A stretch of 64,000 nt of DNA, from NCBI GenBank assembly GCA_016203225.1, contig JACQNC010000012.1, forward strand, positions 29,104 through 93,103, written 5' to 3'. Positions 1 through 8,599 of this stretch are shown here, piece after piece; position 1 is the first letter of the stretch; the number at the start of each line of letters is the position of its first letter. This DNA is from Candidatus Woesearchaeota archaeon (GTDB lineage Archaea; Nanobdellota; Nanobdellia; Woesearchaeales; ARS49). The position numbers and the translations under genes are program-made. Under the pieces are notes generated by a model. That model had not been told where the DNA came from. It saw only the letters and a list, made by a program, of their open reading frames with translations, and did no database searches.

Positions 1-28
1 GGAGATCACGCCTGGGACTGCAACTGAC

Positions 29-187
29 CTATTTTATGGCAGCGAGGATCCGTTCTTTCGTCAGCATCTTCTTCTGGCATGAGAAACAAACCAAGTGCCG
101 TTTGCCTTTCGCGTCCTTGACGTAAGCCCCGATGGGTTTCTTGAGGAAGGTTTCCTTGACCGCGTCACCGCAGACGTCGCACTTCAT
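29..187 (-). CDS. Small zinc-ribbon protein (52 aa)
   Basis: A 52-residue protein with two CxxC pairs (Cys3/Cys6 and Cys34/Cys37) that would bind one zinc ion, joined by a basic linker. I do not recognise a named family; nucleic-acid or ribosome binding is the usual role of such proteins and is inference here. It is transcribed away from abce1. Its ATG lies about 26 bp from the centre of the palindromic TATA box at 209-218, so the mRNA is probably leaderless. Confidence 0.75.
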   Translation of the reverse strand: MKCDVCGDAVKETFLKKPIGAYVKDAKGKRHLVCFSCQKKMLTKERILAAIK

Positions 188-208
188 ACGGTTCCAGCCC
201 CGCAATAG

Positions 209-218
209 CTTTATAAAG
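209..218. promoter_or_regulatory. Palindromic TATA box shared by zinc-ribbon gene and abce1
   Basis: CTTTATAAAG is a perfect 10-bp palindrome centred at 213.5. The first base of the leftward start codon (187) and of the rightward start codon (240) are each 26.5 bp away. That is the usual archaeal TATA-to-start-site spacing, so one TBP site may drive two leaderless transcripts. The sequence and spacing are seen; the bidirectional use is inferred. Confidence 0.65.
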
Positions 219-239
219 ATTTAGGATGGAAAACGGGTC

Positions 240-1994
240 ATGCCCCGCATCGCTGTCGTCAGGAAGGAACGCTGCAACCCGATCGGCTGCGGCAACTATC
301 TCTGCATAAGGCTATGCCCGGTCAATAGAGAAGGAAAGGACTGCATCACGAAAGACGAAATGAGCGGCAAGGTCAAGGTAGACCCGCACCTGTGCATCGG
401 CTGCCAGATCTGCGTCGTCAAGTGCCCGTTCGACGTCTTCTTCATCACGAACCTGCCCGAGGACCTTTGCAAGACGCCCATCCACCAATATGGGGTCAAC
501 GGGTTCAAGCTGTACAGCCTTCCGACGCCGGTTTTCGGCAAGGTCGTCGGCATCCTGGGCCAGAACGGTATAGGCAAATCAACCGCCATCAAGATCCTCG
601 GCGGAATGATCAAGCCTAACCTAGGCACGGACAAGGAAGCCGCGTTCGAGGATGTCTTGAAGTTCTTCAAAGGCTCTGAAGCGCAGCGCTTCTTCGAGAG
701 CGTGCGCGACAACAACATAAAGATCTCGTTCAAGCCTCAACAGGTTGATCTCATTGCGAAATCGGCGAAAGGGACTGTCAAGTCGCTTTTGCAGAAAGTC
801 GATGAAAAGAAGGAGCTCGACAAGATTGTCGACCTGCTCGACCTGCGCAACGTGCTCGACAACGATGCCTCGACGCTCTCGGGCGGCGAGCTGCAGCGCG
901 TCGCTATCGCCGCGACAGTGCTGAAAAAGGCGAACCTCTACGTATTCGACGAGCCGACGTCCTACCTCGACATCAAGCAGCGTCTAAATGTCGTCAACGT
1001 CATCAGGGACTTGGCGACGCCTGACACGGCGGTGTTGGTGGTCGAGCACGACCTCATCATCCTCGACGCGATGACCGACCTCATCCACATCGTGTTCGGC
1101 AAGGAGGGCGCGTACGGCATCGTGAGCCAGCCGCAGGCCACGAGGAACGGCATCAACCAGTACTTGGCAGGCATGCTGAAGGCCGAGAACATGCGGTTCC
1201 GCGAGCACCAGATCAAGTTCTTCACACGGCCGCCGGCCAAGGAAAGCAAGGAGCCCGCGGTCGCGTCCTGGAAAGGGATAAGGAAACAGTTCAGCAAGTT
1301 CAGGCTGGAGGCGAAGGAGGGTTTCGTCAGACGGAACGAGGTCGTCGGCATCCTGGGCGAGAACGGCATCGGCAAGACCACCTTCGCGAAGATACTCGCG
1401 CACGTCGACAAACCCGACACCGGCGAGATAGATGAGAAGGTGGTCGTCGCGTACAAGCCACAGTATCTCGATTCGGAATCCACTGAACTCGTCATGACCT
1501 TGCTCCAGGACGCGCGCCAGTACGAAGCGCAGCTCATCAAGCCTCTGGATCTCGCGCCCCTCTTGACAAAGCAGCTCAACCAACTCTCAGGCGGCGAACT
1601 GCAACGCGTAGCGATCGCGGCGACGCTCGCGAAGGACGCGGACATCTATCTTTTGGACGAACCGTCGGCTTACCTCGATGTCGAGCAGCGCATGATCGTC
1701 TCGAAGGCCATCAAGGAACTCACGGAACTCAGAGGAAAGCCCGTGCTCGTCATCGACCACGATCTCCTGTTCATGGACTACCTCTCCGACAGGATAATGG
1801 TGTTCACAGGCACGCCTGCGTTGCACGGCGCCGCGCAGGGCCCGTTCGCGATGGAGGACGGCATGAACGAGTTCCTGAAGGGCATCAACCTGACGTTCCG
1901 GCGCGATGACGAGAGCAACCGTCCGCGGTTGAACAAGCAGGATTCGCGGCTCGACAGGGAACAGAAGGGGTCGGGGAAGCGGTATTACGCGTGA
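240..1994 (+). CDS. abce1: ABCE1/RLI ribosome recycling ATPase
   Basis: The family splits post-termination ribosomes with aRF1 or Pelota and acts in the cytoplasm. The 584 residues show, in order: an N-terminal double ferredoxin-like domain with eight clustered Cys (about 1-70) for two [4Fe-4S] clusters; NBD1 with Walker A GQNGIGKST (about 107), signature LSGGELQR (about 212) and Walker B ending FDEPTSYLD (about 235); and NBD2 with Walker A GENGIGKTT (about 370), LSGGELQR (about 449) and LLDEPSAYLD (about 472). The length is typical, with a short charged C-terminal tail. The start lies about 26 bp from a TATA box, implying a leaderless mRNA. Confidence 0.98.
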   Translation: MPRIAVVRKERCNPIGCGNYLCIRLCPVNREGKDCITKDEMSGKVKVDPHLCIGCQICVVKCPFDVFFITNLPEDLCKTPIHQYGVNGFKLYSLPTPVFGKVVGILGQNGIGKSTAIKILGGMIKPNLGTDKEAAFEDVLKFFKGSEAQRFFESVRDNNIKISFKPQQVDLIAKSAKGTVKSLLQKVDEKKELDKIVDLLDLRNVLDNDASTLSGGELQRVAIAATVLKKANLYVFDEPTSYLDIKQRLNVVNVIRDLATPDTAVLVVEHDLIILDAMTDLIHIVFGKEGAYGIVSQPQATRNGINQYLAGMLKAENMRFREHQIKFFTRPPAKESKEPAVASWKGIRKQFSKFRLEAKEGFVRRNEVVGILGENGIGKTTFAKILAHVDKPDTGEIDEKVVVAYKPQYLDSESTELVMTLLQDARQYEAQLIKPLDLAPLLTKQLNQLSGGELQRVAIAATLAKDADIYLLDEPSAYLDVEQRMIVSKAIKELTELRGKPVLVIDHDLLFMDYLSDRIMVFTGTPALHGAAQGPFAMEDGMNEFLKGINLTFRRDDESNRPRLNKQDSRLDREQKGSGKRYYA

Positions 1995-2008
1995 AAAGAT
2001 TTCTCTTG

Positions 2009-2791
2009 TTATGACTGGAACTTGCGTGCGAACACGAGGAATGCCGTGTGCCCGACGCCGCGGTTGTCCGGTCGCGAGCGTTGCGCGTCCACGACCCAGT
2101 CGCGCTGGATGAGCTCGACGCACTTGATGAGCTGCAGGCGTTTGTCTTTCCTGATGGCGTCGGCCAACTGCATGACTTGCGAGACGTGAGGGCAGTATCC
2201 CGCGAGCCAGCCGCCGACCTTGAGCGCCTTCGCGACGACGGGGATCGTGTGCCACGGCTCTGGCAGGTCGAGCGTGAAAAGATCGACGTTCTTCTCGGCG
2301 ACGTTTTTTGTTATATCGCCGTGCTTGAGCGTGACGTTCGTTAACCCGAGAAGCTTGATGTTGGCCTTGACGTTCTCGAGGAAGTCGTCGCGGATCTCGT
2401 ACGTCACGACCTTCTTCACGTGGCGCGCCAGGAAGCATGCCATCGCGCCTGAGCCCGCGCCTGCGTCTACTGCGAGCGAATCCGCGCCGACGCCTGTCTC
2501 GGCGAGGATCAATCCGAGGTCCTTCGCCATCACTGTCTGTGCTTGTTTGCGTATGCGTTTGAACATGTCAGGAAAGGTGGGCGAAAGCACTATGAATTCC
2601 GTGCCTTGGGAACTCTTCACGATCGATCCGTCCTTGGCTTTCAGGTCCTTGGCCTTGATCGTGCCGTGCATCGTGCCGAAGTCCTTTGCGATATCAGAGA
2701 CGAAGTACTCGTGACGCTTGGTGATCGTGACTTCCCGGTCGAGTTCCTTCACGTATTCCTTTTTCTCGCGTTGGATGAGGAGTTTGTGCAT
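2009..2791 (-). CDS. trmI: tRNA (adenine-N1)-methyltransferase TrmI
   Basis: Class I SAM-dependent enzyme that makes m1A at positions 57/58 of the tRNA T-loop. The 260 residues contain an N-terminal beta domain (about 1-70) and a Rossmann domain with SAM motif DAGAGSG (109-115) and the DLPEPW motif (175-180) typical of TrmI/Trm61. It converges on abce1 (14-bp gap). A TATA-like TTTATATA around 2812-2822 is about 26 bp from the ATG, suggesting a leaderless mRNA. A different tRNA base specificity cannot be excluded. Confidence 0.93.
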   Translation of the reverse strand: MHKLLIQREKKEYVKELDREVTITKRHEYFVSDIAKDFGTMHGTIKAKDLKAKDGSIVKSSQGTEFIVLSPTFPDMFKRIRKQAQTVMAKDLGLILAETGVGADSLAVDAGAGSGAMACFLARHVKKVVTYEIRDDFLENVKANIKLLGLTNVTLKHGDITKNVAEKNVDLFTLDLPEPWHTIPVVAKALKVGGWLAGYCPHVSQVMQLADAIRKDKRLQLIKCVELIQRDWVVDAQRSRPDNRGVGHTAFLVFARKFQS

Positions 2792-2883
2792 GATTGATTT
2801 TGCCGTCTGAGCGTTTATATATCTTGTGCTCCACCACTATCTTTTTATACGACTGACGAGACCGCTCAGGCACGAGGTGCTCT

Positions 2884-3228
2884 ATGAAAGCAATCATCCC
2901 GATTCTTGCGATCCTGTCCTTGCTGCTCGTCGCCTGCGGCCAGACCGCGCCCGTCGAGGAGAAGTCCGGCGAGACTCTCGGGACAGCCGACCAGGTCGTC
3001 ACGATAAACAGTTTCAAGTTCAGTCCTGCCGAAGTAACGGTGCGCACGGGTCAGACTGTGGTCTGGAAGAACCAGGACAGCGCCTCTCATACGATCGCCA
3101 TCGATGGCACCGAGAGCCCTGAACTGTTCAATGGAGACACATGGAGCCACACGTTCGACACCGCTGGCACGTTCGATTACCTCTGCGGAATCCATCCGAG
3201 CATGAAGGGCACGGTAGTGGTTGAATGA
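2884..3228 (+). CDS. Cupredoxin-domain lipoprotein (plastocyanin-like)
   Basis: A 114-residue exported blue-copper-type protein. Residues 1-18 form a lipoprotein signal peptide ending in LVAC, with Cys18 as the lipid anchor. The mature part is a single cupredoxin domain with putative copper ligands His69, Cys101, His104 and Met107 (CGIHPSM near the C-terminus). It probably shuttles electrons or handles copper outside the membrane; the redox partner is unknown. A GAGGTG Shine-Dalgarno stands 4 nt before the ATG. Its stop overlaps the next gene by 4 nt, so it leads a three-gene operon. Confidence 0.92.
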   Translation: MKAIIPILAILSLLLVACGQTAPVEEKSGETLGTADQVVTINSFKFSPAEVTVRTGQTVVWKNQDSASHTIAIDGTESPELFNGDTWSHTFDTAGTFDYLCGIHPSMKGTVVVE

Positions 3229-3926
3229 GCAGGATCTGGACTGCGTTCATCTTCGGCATCATCGTCACGTTGGCGATGAATGCACTGGACATGCTTTACC
3301 ACGTCGTCACGGATACTGCCGTCCACTTGAACTATGTCGCGGTGAAGTTCACCATCATCTTCGCGACGGTGTTCCTGATCGCGCTCGTGATCGGGCGCGG
3401 AAAGACGCCAGGCATCGTGACTAGCGTCCTGGGGCCGGTCGCGTTCTATTTCTATTACTCTGTCGCGTCGCCGACTCTGGATAGGAGTATGTTCACTATC
3501 GATGAGGCCGTCTGGTATGTCGTTGTGCACGTCATCGCGTTGGCGATAGCGTACTTGCTCGCGCAATCCTTTGTTGTGAAGCAGAAGGGCGGAAGACTGC
3601 CGTTCGCGATTCTCGTGTCTTTGGCCGCGCTTCCTCTTTATTGGGGTTGGCTTATGGCTTTGGTGAAGCTCGGCGGCGGGCTTGATGAGGACACGACCAA
3701 GGTCATGACGATGGGCGCGGCGTTTCTCTCGTTGGCCATCCTGTTCGTGTTGATATATGGCGCGACCTGGTTCTGCAAGAAAGGTCACTTCCCTGGCTTC
3801 GCAGCAGGGCTCGTGTTCGGCATCATCAGCGTCATCACCGGCGCGACCGTCCTTGACGCGTTCGTACGGATCTTCGTGATAGGCATCCCCTACGTGCTTG
3901 CGCATCAGTTGAAAGGTGCGGCATGA
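3225..3926 (+). CDS. Multipass membrane protein, unknown function
   Basis: A 233-residue hydrophobic protein with about seven predicted transmembrane segments, the first directly at the N-terminus. I recognise no family. Its start overlaps the end of the cupredoxin gene by 4 nt and its stop overlaps the next membrane gene by 4 nt, so the three are almost certainly co-transcribed. A membrane partner for the copper protein is a reasonable guess, but no metal or haem ligand motif stands out. Confidence 0.8.
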   Translation: MSRIWTAFIFGIIVTLAMNALDMLYHVVTDTAVHLNYVAVKFTIIFATVFLIALVIGRGKTPGIVTSVLGPVAFYFYYSVASPTLDRSMFTIDEAVWYVVVHVIALAIAYLLAQSFVVKQKGGRLPFAILVSLAALPLYWGWLMALVKLGGGLDEDTTKVMTMGAAFLSLAILFVLIYGATWFCKKGHFPGFAAGLVFGIISVITGATVLDAFVRIFVIGIPYVLAHQLKGAA

Positions 3927-4186
3927 ACAAGGCTGTCGTAAGTGTCATAACAGCATTTGTCGCGGGCATCGCGGGAAGCATCCTGACATTCGTTCCGCCG
4001 CAGGTCATCCGATCCTGGGGATTGGACTTTGGCATGCACGATGACCGCGTGCTGATCGGGGTGTTCGCATTAGTCATCTGCGTAGTCGCGGTCTACAAAC
4101 TGCTACTCATCCTGTTCGGCAAGCCCGAGAAAGCCTTTGCTGCGCCCGCCAGGCACGCGAAGAAACCGAAGAAACGCAAGCGCTGA
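3923..4186 (+). CDS. Small membrane protein with basic tail
   Basis: An 87-residue protein with two hydrophobic segments (about 5-27 and 45-68) and a Lys/Arg-rich C-terminus that should face the cytoplasm. It is the last gene of the cupredoxin operon and overlaps the preceding gene by 4 nt. No family is recognised. Confidence 0.75.
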   Translation: MNKAVVSVITAFVAGIAGSILTFVPPQVIRSWGLDFGMHDDRVLIGVFALVICVVAVYKLLLILFGKPEKAFAAPARHAKKPKKRKR

Positions 4187-4230
4187 TTCTGAAAGGTTTT
4201 TATAGTCTCACGAAGCGAACCAGTGATACC

Positions 4231-4303
4231 GCGGAGGTACCGAAGCGGCTAACGGGCTCGCCTGCAGAGCGAGTTTTCCTGGGTTCGAGTCCCAGCCTCC
4301 GCT
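4231..4303 (+). tRNA. tRNA-Cys(GCA)
   Basis: A complete cloverleaf: acceptor GCGGAGG pairs with CCTCCGC, anticodon stem CTCGC/GCGAG surrounds loop CTGCAGA (anticodon GCA), and the T-arm carries GGTTCGAGTCC. Discriminator is U. No CCA is encoded and no intron is present. A TATA-like TTTTTATAG lies upstream near 4196-4205. Confidence 0.96.
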
Positions 4304-4433
4304 TGAGAAAGCATCACTGAACGCTAGTCTACTTTAGTGAATGAAGGCAGTGTACTTGTTTTTGCCCATAGCTGATGTTTGGCCAAGTGTCCACTGGAAA
4401 GTTTTAAAAGCGTTTAAAAGAGGAGTCCCTCCT

Positions 4434-4508
4434 GGGCCTGTAGCTTAGCCTGGATCAAGCGCTTGCCTTCTAAGCAAGAGAACGAGGGTTCAAATCCCTC
4501 CAGGCCCG
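4434..4508 (+). tRNA. tRNA-Arg(UCU)
   Basis: Acceptor GGGCCTG pairs with CAGGCCC, and anticodon stem CTTGC/GCAAG encloses CTTCTAA, giving anticodon TCT. The T-arm has GGTTCAAATCC. Two TTTTAAAA/TTTAAAA boxes lie upstream at 4402-4420. The discriminator G4508 is immediately followed by the stop codon of the convergent top6A gene, so there is no spacer. CCA is not encoded. Confidence 0.96.
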
Positions 4509-5585
4509 TCAGTCCAACCAATCCTTTGCCTTGATCTTCTCGGGTAGGTATTTCTCTGAGATGAACGTGATGCCGCGCGCGCTCAATGCCTGGATTTCGG
4601 CCTTGGCGCCGTACTGTTTCATGAGCTTGAACTGGCGCTGCCATGCCTTGTTGTTCTTGAACCAGTCGTACTCGCTTATCTGTTTCAGCCGCGCGATGTC
4701 GACGTCCTTCATCTTGATCAGGTGTTTGGAGAGCCCGTACTTCTCGATGTCGTCTGCGGTTATGCCGAGGAATTTCGCTGACGGTATCGCCTGGGATTCC
4801 GAGATGTGCGCCAGGTTGATGGAGCCGAATTTCAGCACGGAGTAGATGTAGAATCCGTACGCGTCGAAGTCGCACAGGACGTACACCGGCAGTTTGTGCT
4901 CCTGATTCAGTCGTTGCAGCAGTCTTCGGATGCCTCGGGTGGTCTGTCCTTGCGAGGTCAGGATTATGCACTTGTGCTTGTCCCAGTACTTGTCCTCGTG
5001 CAGGCGCTCCCACACGGCGGCTTTCTCCATGTAGATGACATAGTCTGCGCTGACTTTCTTGAACTTGATCTCCTCGACGTTGGAGGGGATAGACCAGCCG
5101 CCCGAGCCGAGCTTCGACCAGTCGATCGCGTCCCCTTTGTCCTCGATGATTACCTGGCCCGCGACAGAGCCGTTCTTGTTGGCGTTGATGTTCAGCTGTT
5201 CACGCGAGAACTCGGTGATGAGCTCGAGGTCCTCGATCGCCTTGTCGCTCTCGGTCTGCTCATCTACGATGTTGATGTTCGAGCCAGGGATCGTGCGCTT
5301 GGCCATGTAGAACACGTCTCGCAACGAGGCATGCTTGCCGAGGTCGAGCAGTTGTTTGGATACCTTCGCGACCTCAAGCGTCTGGACGAACTTCTTGACG
5401 TGGCCGACGTTGAAGAATATGCGTTCTGCGGATTTCTTGCCGAGCTCGAGCGTCTTGGTCCTCTCGTTGTACTGGACGTTCGAGAGCGCGCGGACAGGGA
5501 CGTCGAGTTTCGGCTGCTTGCCTTTCTCGATGTCCTTCGCCAACTCTTGGCCGAGCTCGACGAGTCTCTTCTTCGGCTCGGTCAT
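4509..5585 (-). CDS. top6A: DNA topoisomerase VI subunit A
   Basis: The DNA-cleaving subunit of the type IIB topoisomerase, which relaxes and decatenates DNA as an A2B2 enzyme. The 358 residues fit the family. A winged-helix CAP domain contains the catalytic Tyr93 in the motif RDVFY, and the C-terminal Toprim domain has the acidic DFDAYG motif. It is last in the operon rio1-KH-top6B-top6A, and its start overlaps the top6B stop by 4 nt. Confidence 0.97.
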   Translation of the reverse strand: MTEPKKRLVELGQELAKDIEKGKQPKLDVPVRALSNVQYNERTKTLELGKKSAERIFFNVGHVKKFVQTLEVAKVSKQLLDLGKHASLRDVFYMAKRTIPGSNINIVDEQTESDKAIEDLELITEFSREQLNINANKNGSVAGQVIIEDKGDAIDWSKLGSGGWSIPSNVEEIKFKKVSADYVIYMEKAAVWERLHEDKYWDKHKCIILTSQGQTTRGIRRLLQRLNQEHKLPVYVLCDFDAYGFYIYSVLKFGSINLAHISESQAIPSAKFLGITADDIEKYGLSKHLIKMKDVDIARLKQISEYDWFKNNKAWQRQFKLMKQYGAKAEIQALSARGITFISEKYLPEKIKAKDWLD

Positions 5586-7213
5586 TCTTCCTCCTTGACC
5601 GTCATCTTGATCTTGTTCTCGGGCTCGTCGCTCTCATCTGCCTCGATTTTCGCGGTATTAGACGCGATGAATTCCTTGTTCTTGGCCAGCATCTCCGCGA
5701 GCGCTGCCTGGATCCTGCTCTTGGTTATTCCCGCGAGCGACGCGATGCTGTCCGCGACCTCCGGGATGTATTTCTCGAAGATGGTGACGCGTTCGCGCTC
5801 TAGGCCCACGCGGCGTTTCTTGTTGACATAGGAACCGAGTTGCCTGCCGCATTCCTGCAGCGCAAGCTTCATCTCCTTGACGATCTCTGGATAGTGCGCG
5901 ATTGCCTCTTTCGCCTCTGACGTGAACGGCGGCCAGACGCTCGCGAGGTGCACCGCGACAGTCAACGGTCCCACGGGCAACGAGCCTGAGCTCTGTGACA
6001 GACCATACGGTTTCCAGTTGGTCTGGATGACGCTCTTTGTCGCAGCGCACGCTGACTGTTGGTAGAGCAGAGGCACGCGGTTGGCGAACCGCATGAGGCG
6101 TGCGGGCTCGTCTCCTGGCTGTTGGCCTCCATAAGCGAGTCCGACCTCGATGACGAATGGGATGCCGCGATAGACTTCAGGCGAGCGAGTCACGGTCGCG
6201 TAGAACTCCGCCGCGACCTCCTTCTTGAGGCCTTTCTCGAGCAGTTGTTCACCGATGGGCACGATGCAGTCCGTGGGCGGCGCGATTATCTTGGTGTCCT
6301 TGATCGCCTGCATGAGCTTCTCGACGTGCGGCAACTGCAGATTGCCCGGTTTCTCGTTGCAGGCGAAGCCCGCCTTCTCGCATATCTCCTTCGCAGTCTG
6401 CGGCCCGACGCGCGAGAACTCGTTAGTGAGGAAGCTCTGCATCGTGCGGCTCTCGGTGGCCTTGATCATCTTGAGCATGATGCCGAGTTCGACGCCGTAC
6501 GGGTGCGGCTTGATCTCCTGCGGCTCCTTGGGGAGTTTTTCTATGGCGCGCGCGAAGATGAGCTGCTCCGCCTTCGGTGTCGTGTAGATGAGGGTTGCGT
6601 GCGGGTTCACTATCGCGGTGCCCTTTACGTACGCGTCTACGCTCTGGTCGCCTTTCTGGTAGGTGGCTTCGATATCGAGCTCGATGCGCGTGCCGTGTTC
6701 CTTCTTCCATTGGACCTCCTCGTCCTTGAGTATCTCGGGCTCGTTCCTTTGCGTGTTGAGATGCAGTTCGAAGTAATGAGCGGGATGGTTCGGGTCGATG
6801 CGGCTCTTGATCCGCGCCGGGCGCCCGGTCGTCAGCTGCGCGTAGAGCACGGCCGCCGAGATGCCGATGCCTTGCTGGCCGCGGGACTGCTTCATCGAGT
6901 GGAATTTGGAACCGTACAGGAGCCGCGCGAAGACGTTCGGGATATTCTTGCGCACGATGCCGGGCCCGTTGTCCTCGACGATGATGCGGAACCTGTCGGG
7001 GCCCATTTCGATGATCTCGATCGAGATCTCGGGCAGGATTCGCGCCTCTTCGCAGGCATCGAGCGAGTTGTCGACAGCCTCCTTCACCACCGTGAGGAGC
7101 GCTTTGCGCTTGTTGTCGAACCCGAGCAGGTGCCTGTTGCGTTCGAAGAATTCCGCGACAGATACCTCGCGCTGTTTCTCCGCGAGCTTCAGCGCGATTG
7201 GTTTTTCTGCCAT
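5582..7213 (-). CDS. top6B: DNA topoisomerase VI subunit B
   Basis: The ATPase subunit of topoisomerase VI, of the GHKL fold. Visible motifs in 543 residues are the N-box Glu/Asn in KEAVDNSLDACEEA (about 44-57), DNGPGI (about 81), and a glycine-rich lid in SRGQQGIGIS (about 107-116). The H2TH and transducer domains follow, and the C-terminus is short and charged. It overlaps the KH gene by 25 nt upstream and top6A by 4 nt downstream, which indicates coupled translation. Confidence 0.97.
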   Translation of the reverse strand: MAEKPIALKLAEKQREVSVAEFFERNRHLLGFDNKRKALLTVVKEAVDNSLDACEEARILPEISIEIIEMGPDRFRIIVEDNGPGIVRKNIPNVFARLLYGSKFHSMKQSRGQQGIGISAAVLYAQLTTGRPARIKSRIDPNHPAHYFELHLNTQRNEPEILKDEEVQWKKEHGTRIELDIEATYQKGDQSVDAYVKGTAIVNPHATLIYTTPKAEQLIFARAIEKLPKEPQEIKPHPYGVELGIMLKMIKATESRTMQSFLTNEFSRVGPQTAKEICEKAGFACNEKPGNLQLPHVEKLMQAIKDTKIIAPPTDCIVPIGEQLLEKGLKKEVAAEFYATVTRSPEVYRGIPFVIEVGLAYGGQQPGDEPARLMRFANRVPLLYQQSACAATKSVIQTNWKPYGLSQSSGSLPVGPLTVAVHLASVWPPFTSEAKEAIAHYPEIVKEMKLALQECGRQLGSYVNKKRRVGLERERVTIFEKYIPEVADSIASLAGITKSRIQAALAEMLAKNKEFIASNTAKIEADESDEPENKIKMTVKEEE

Positions 7214-7782
7214 GTGTCACCCAAAATCTCTTTTTTCCTGAGCTCCTTGCGGCGTTGCTCGAGCCATTTGTACACGCTCGCGTGCGGCTGTCCCGCCAAA
7301 AGGCTTTCTATGGCCTTGCGCGCCACGGGCAATTCCTCGAGCTCGCCGATGAGTCCGACGGTCTTGCCGTACACGCTTAGGTGGATTCCGGTCAGCTCTT
7401 CGATCGTCCTGCGCGATTTGCCGTCCTCACCGATCACGCGGCCCTTGAGTCGGATCGCGTCATTGTCGGTCTTGGCGAAATCCTTGACATTCAGGATCTC
7501 TATCCCGTAGTCGGGTTTGAGCAGGAGCTTCGCGAGTTCAGGGCTGAACCCTCGCCCGATGGCCAGCACGATCTCCCTGCACACGTACAGGTTGAGCGCG
7601 TCCTTGCCTTCGATCGTTACTACTCCCTCTGTGGAGTCGACATCGATCCCGGTGCCGCACGCGCTCTCGAGCTGGCGCTTGCCTTCTCCCTTGGTCCCGA
7701 TGAGGACCGCGATGCGGTCTTTCGGGATACGCAGGCTGTAGGCAAACTCCTCTGCCATCGGTTTGCGGGGTTTGGTTGCCAT
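7189..7782 (-). CDS. KH-domain RNA-binding protein (Pno1/Krr1-like)
   Basis: A 197-residue protein with two KH domains, with GxxG loops IGTKGEG (about 23-29) and IGEDGKS (about 88-94). This is the archaeal Dim2/Pno1-like arrangement, associated with small-subunit rRNA maturation. It sits 2 nt after rio1, whose product also acts in late 40S/30S maturation, so the two probably work together. The C-terminus overlaps top6B by 25 nt. Confidence 0.9.
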   Translation of the reverse strand: MATKPRKPMAEEFAYSLRIPKDRIAVLIGTKGEGKRQLESACGTGIDVDSTEGVVTIEGKDALNLYVCREIVLAIGRGFSPELAKLLLKPDYGIEILNVKDFAKTDNDAIRLKGRVIGEDGKSRRTIEELTGIHLSVYGKTVGLIGELEELPVARKAIESLLAGQPHASVYKWLEQRRKELRKKEILGDTWQKNQSR

Positions 7783-7784
7783 AT

Positions 7785-8495
7785 TTAAGCCTTGACTTTT
7801 TGCCCTAATTCATCTACGGTGAGCTCGACGCCGAGCTTGTTCGCGAACGAGACGACATTCTTGATGTCGCGCGTCAGGTATTCCTTCGCGTTCGGGTCCT
7901 CGAGCGTGGTCGTCTGGCTCATGTCGATGATGACCGGTTTCTCGTTGCTGTTTAGGATGTTGAAAGGGCTCAGGTCGCCGTGGACTAGTCCTGCCTTGTA
8001 CAGCTTGCGCATCTGCGCGATAAGATCCTCGATGAACTCGGCAGGTCTCTTTGGCAAGGCATCCTTGACTTTCTGCGCCGCGGTCTCGTCTCCCACGAGT
8101 TCCATCACGAGCACGTTGAACAGATGCGTGATCGGTGTTGGAACGCGCACGCCTGCCTCGCGCGCCTTCAGGAGGTTCCTGAATTCGCGCTGGGCCCACG
8201 CGAACACGACTTTCCGTCGCTGCCGGTTGAGTTTCGGGAACCGCGGGTCGGTGCGGATTGACTCATACATCCTGTTGAAATCGCACGTGGACAATCGATA
8301 GACCTTGATTATGACTGTCTCGTCCTTTGCTTTCGCGAGAAAGACTGTCGCTTCCTTGCCCATGCTCAGGTGTCCGATTAGGCCGTCGATGACTCCTTTG
8401 GTGATGAGCGACTGGACCTGTTTCTCGGTGAACCTGTCGAACACGGACGCGAACGTCTTCCATTCTTCCCTGCCTGTCGTGGCCATGCGTGGCAT
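7785..8495 (-). CDS. rio1: RIO1-family atypical serine kinase
   Basis: Atypical protein kinase/ATPase needed for late small-subunit maturation. The 236 residues show a nucleotide-binding loop around HLSMGKEATVF (about 42-52), catalytic HGDLSPFN (about 171-178) and metal-binding IDMSQ (about 190), all RIO1-type. It heads the operon with the KH protein and topoisomerase VI. The ATG at 8495 lies about 26 bp from TATA-like TTTAAAAAG (about 8516-8527), so it is probably leaderless. Confidence 0.95.
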   Translation of the reverse strand: MPRMATTGREEWKTFASVFDRFTEKQVQSLITKGVIDGLIGHLSMGKEATVFLAKAKDETVIIKVYRLSTCDFNRMYESIRTDPRFPKLNRQRRKVVFAWAQREFRNLLKAREAGVRVPTPITHLFNVLVMELVGDETAAQKVKDALPKRPAEFIEDLIAQMRKLYKAGLVHGDLSPFNILNSNEKPVIIDMSQTTTLEDPNAKEYLTRDIKNVVSFANKLGVELTVDELGQKVKA

Positions 8496-8599
8496 GGACT
8501 TTCTGTCAGAAATAAGCTTTTTAAAGGTATGCTTGGTTTATTTATAAATACCCCTTCTGGACTGGCATAAAATTTATATACTCCAGACTATACGTTTTG

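Noticed and set aside
6059..7510. Long plus-strand frame (483 codons) opposite top6B
   Set aside because: Antisense shadow in GC-rich DNA; top6B on the minus strand has all family motifs.
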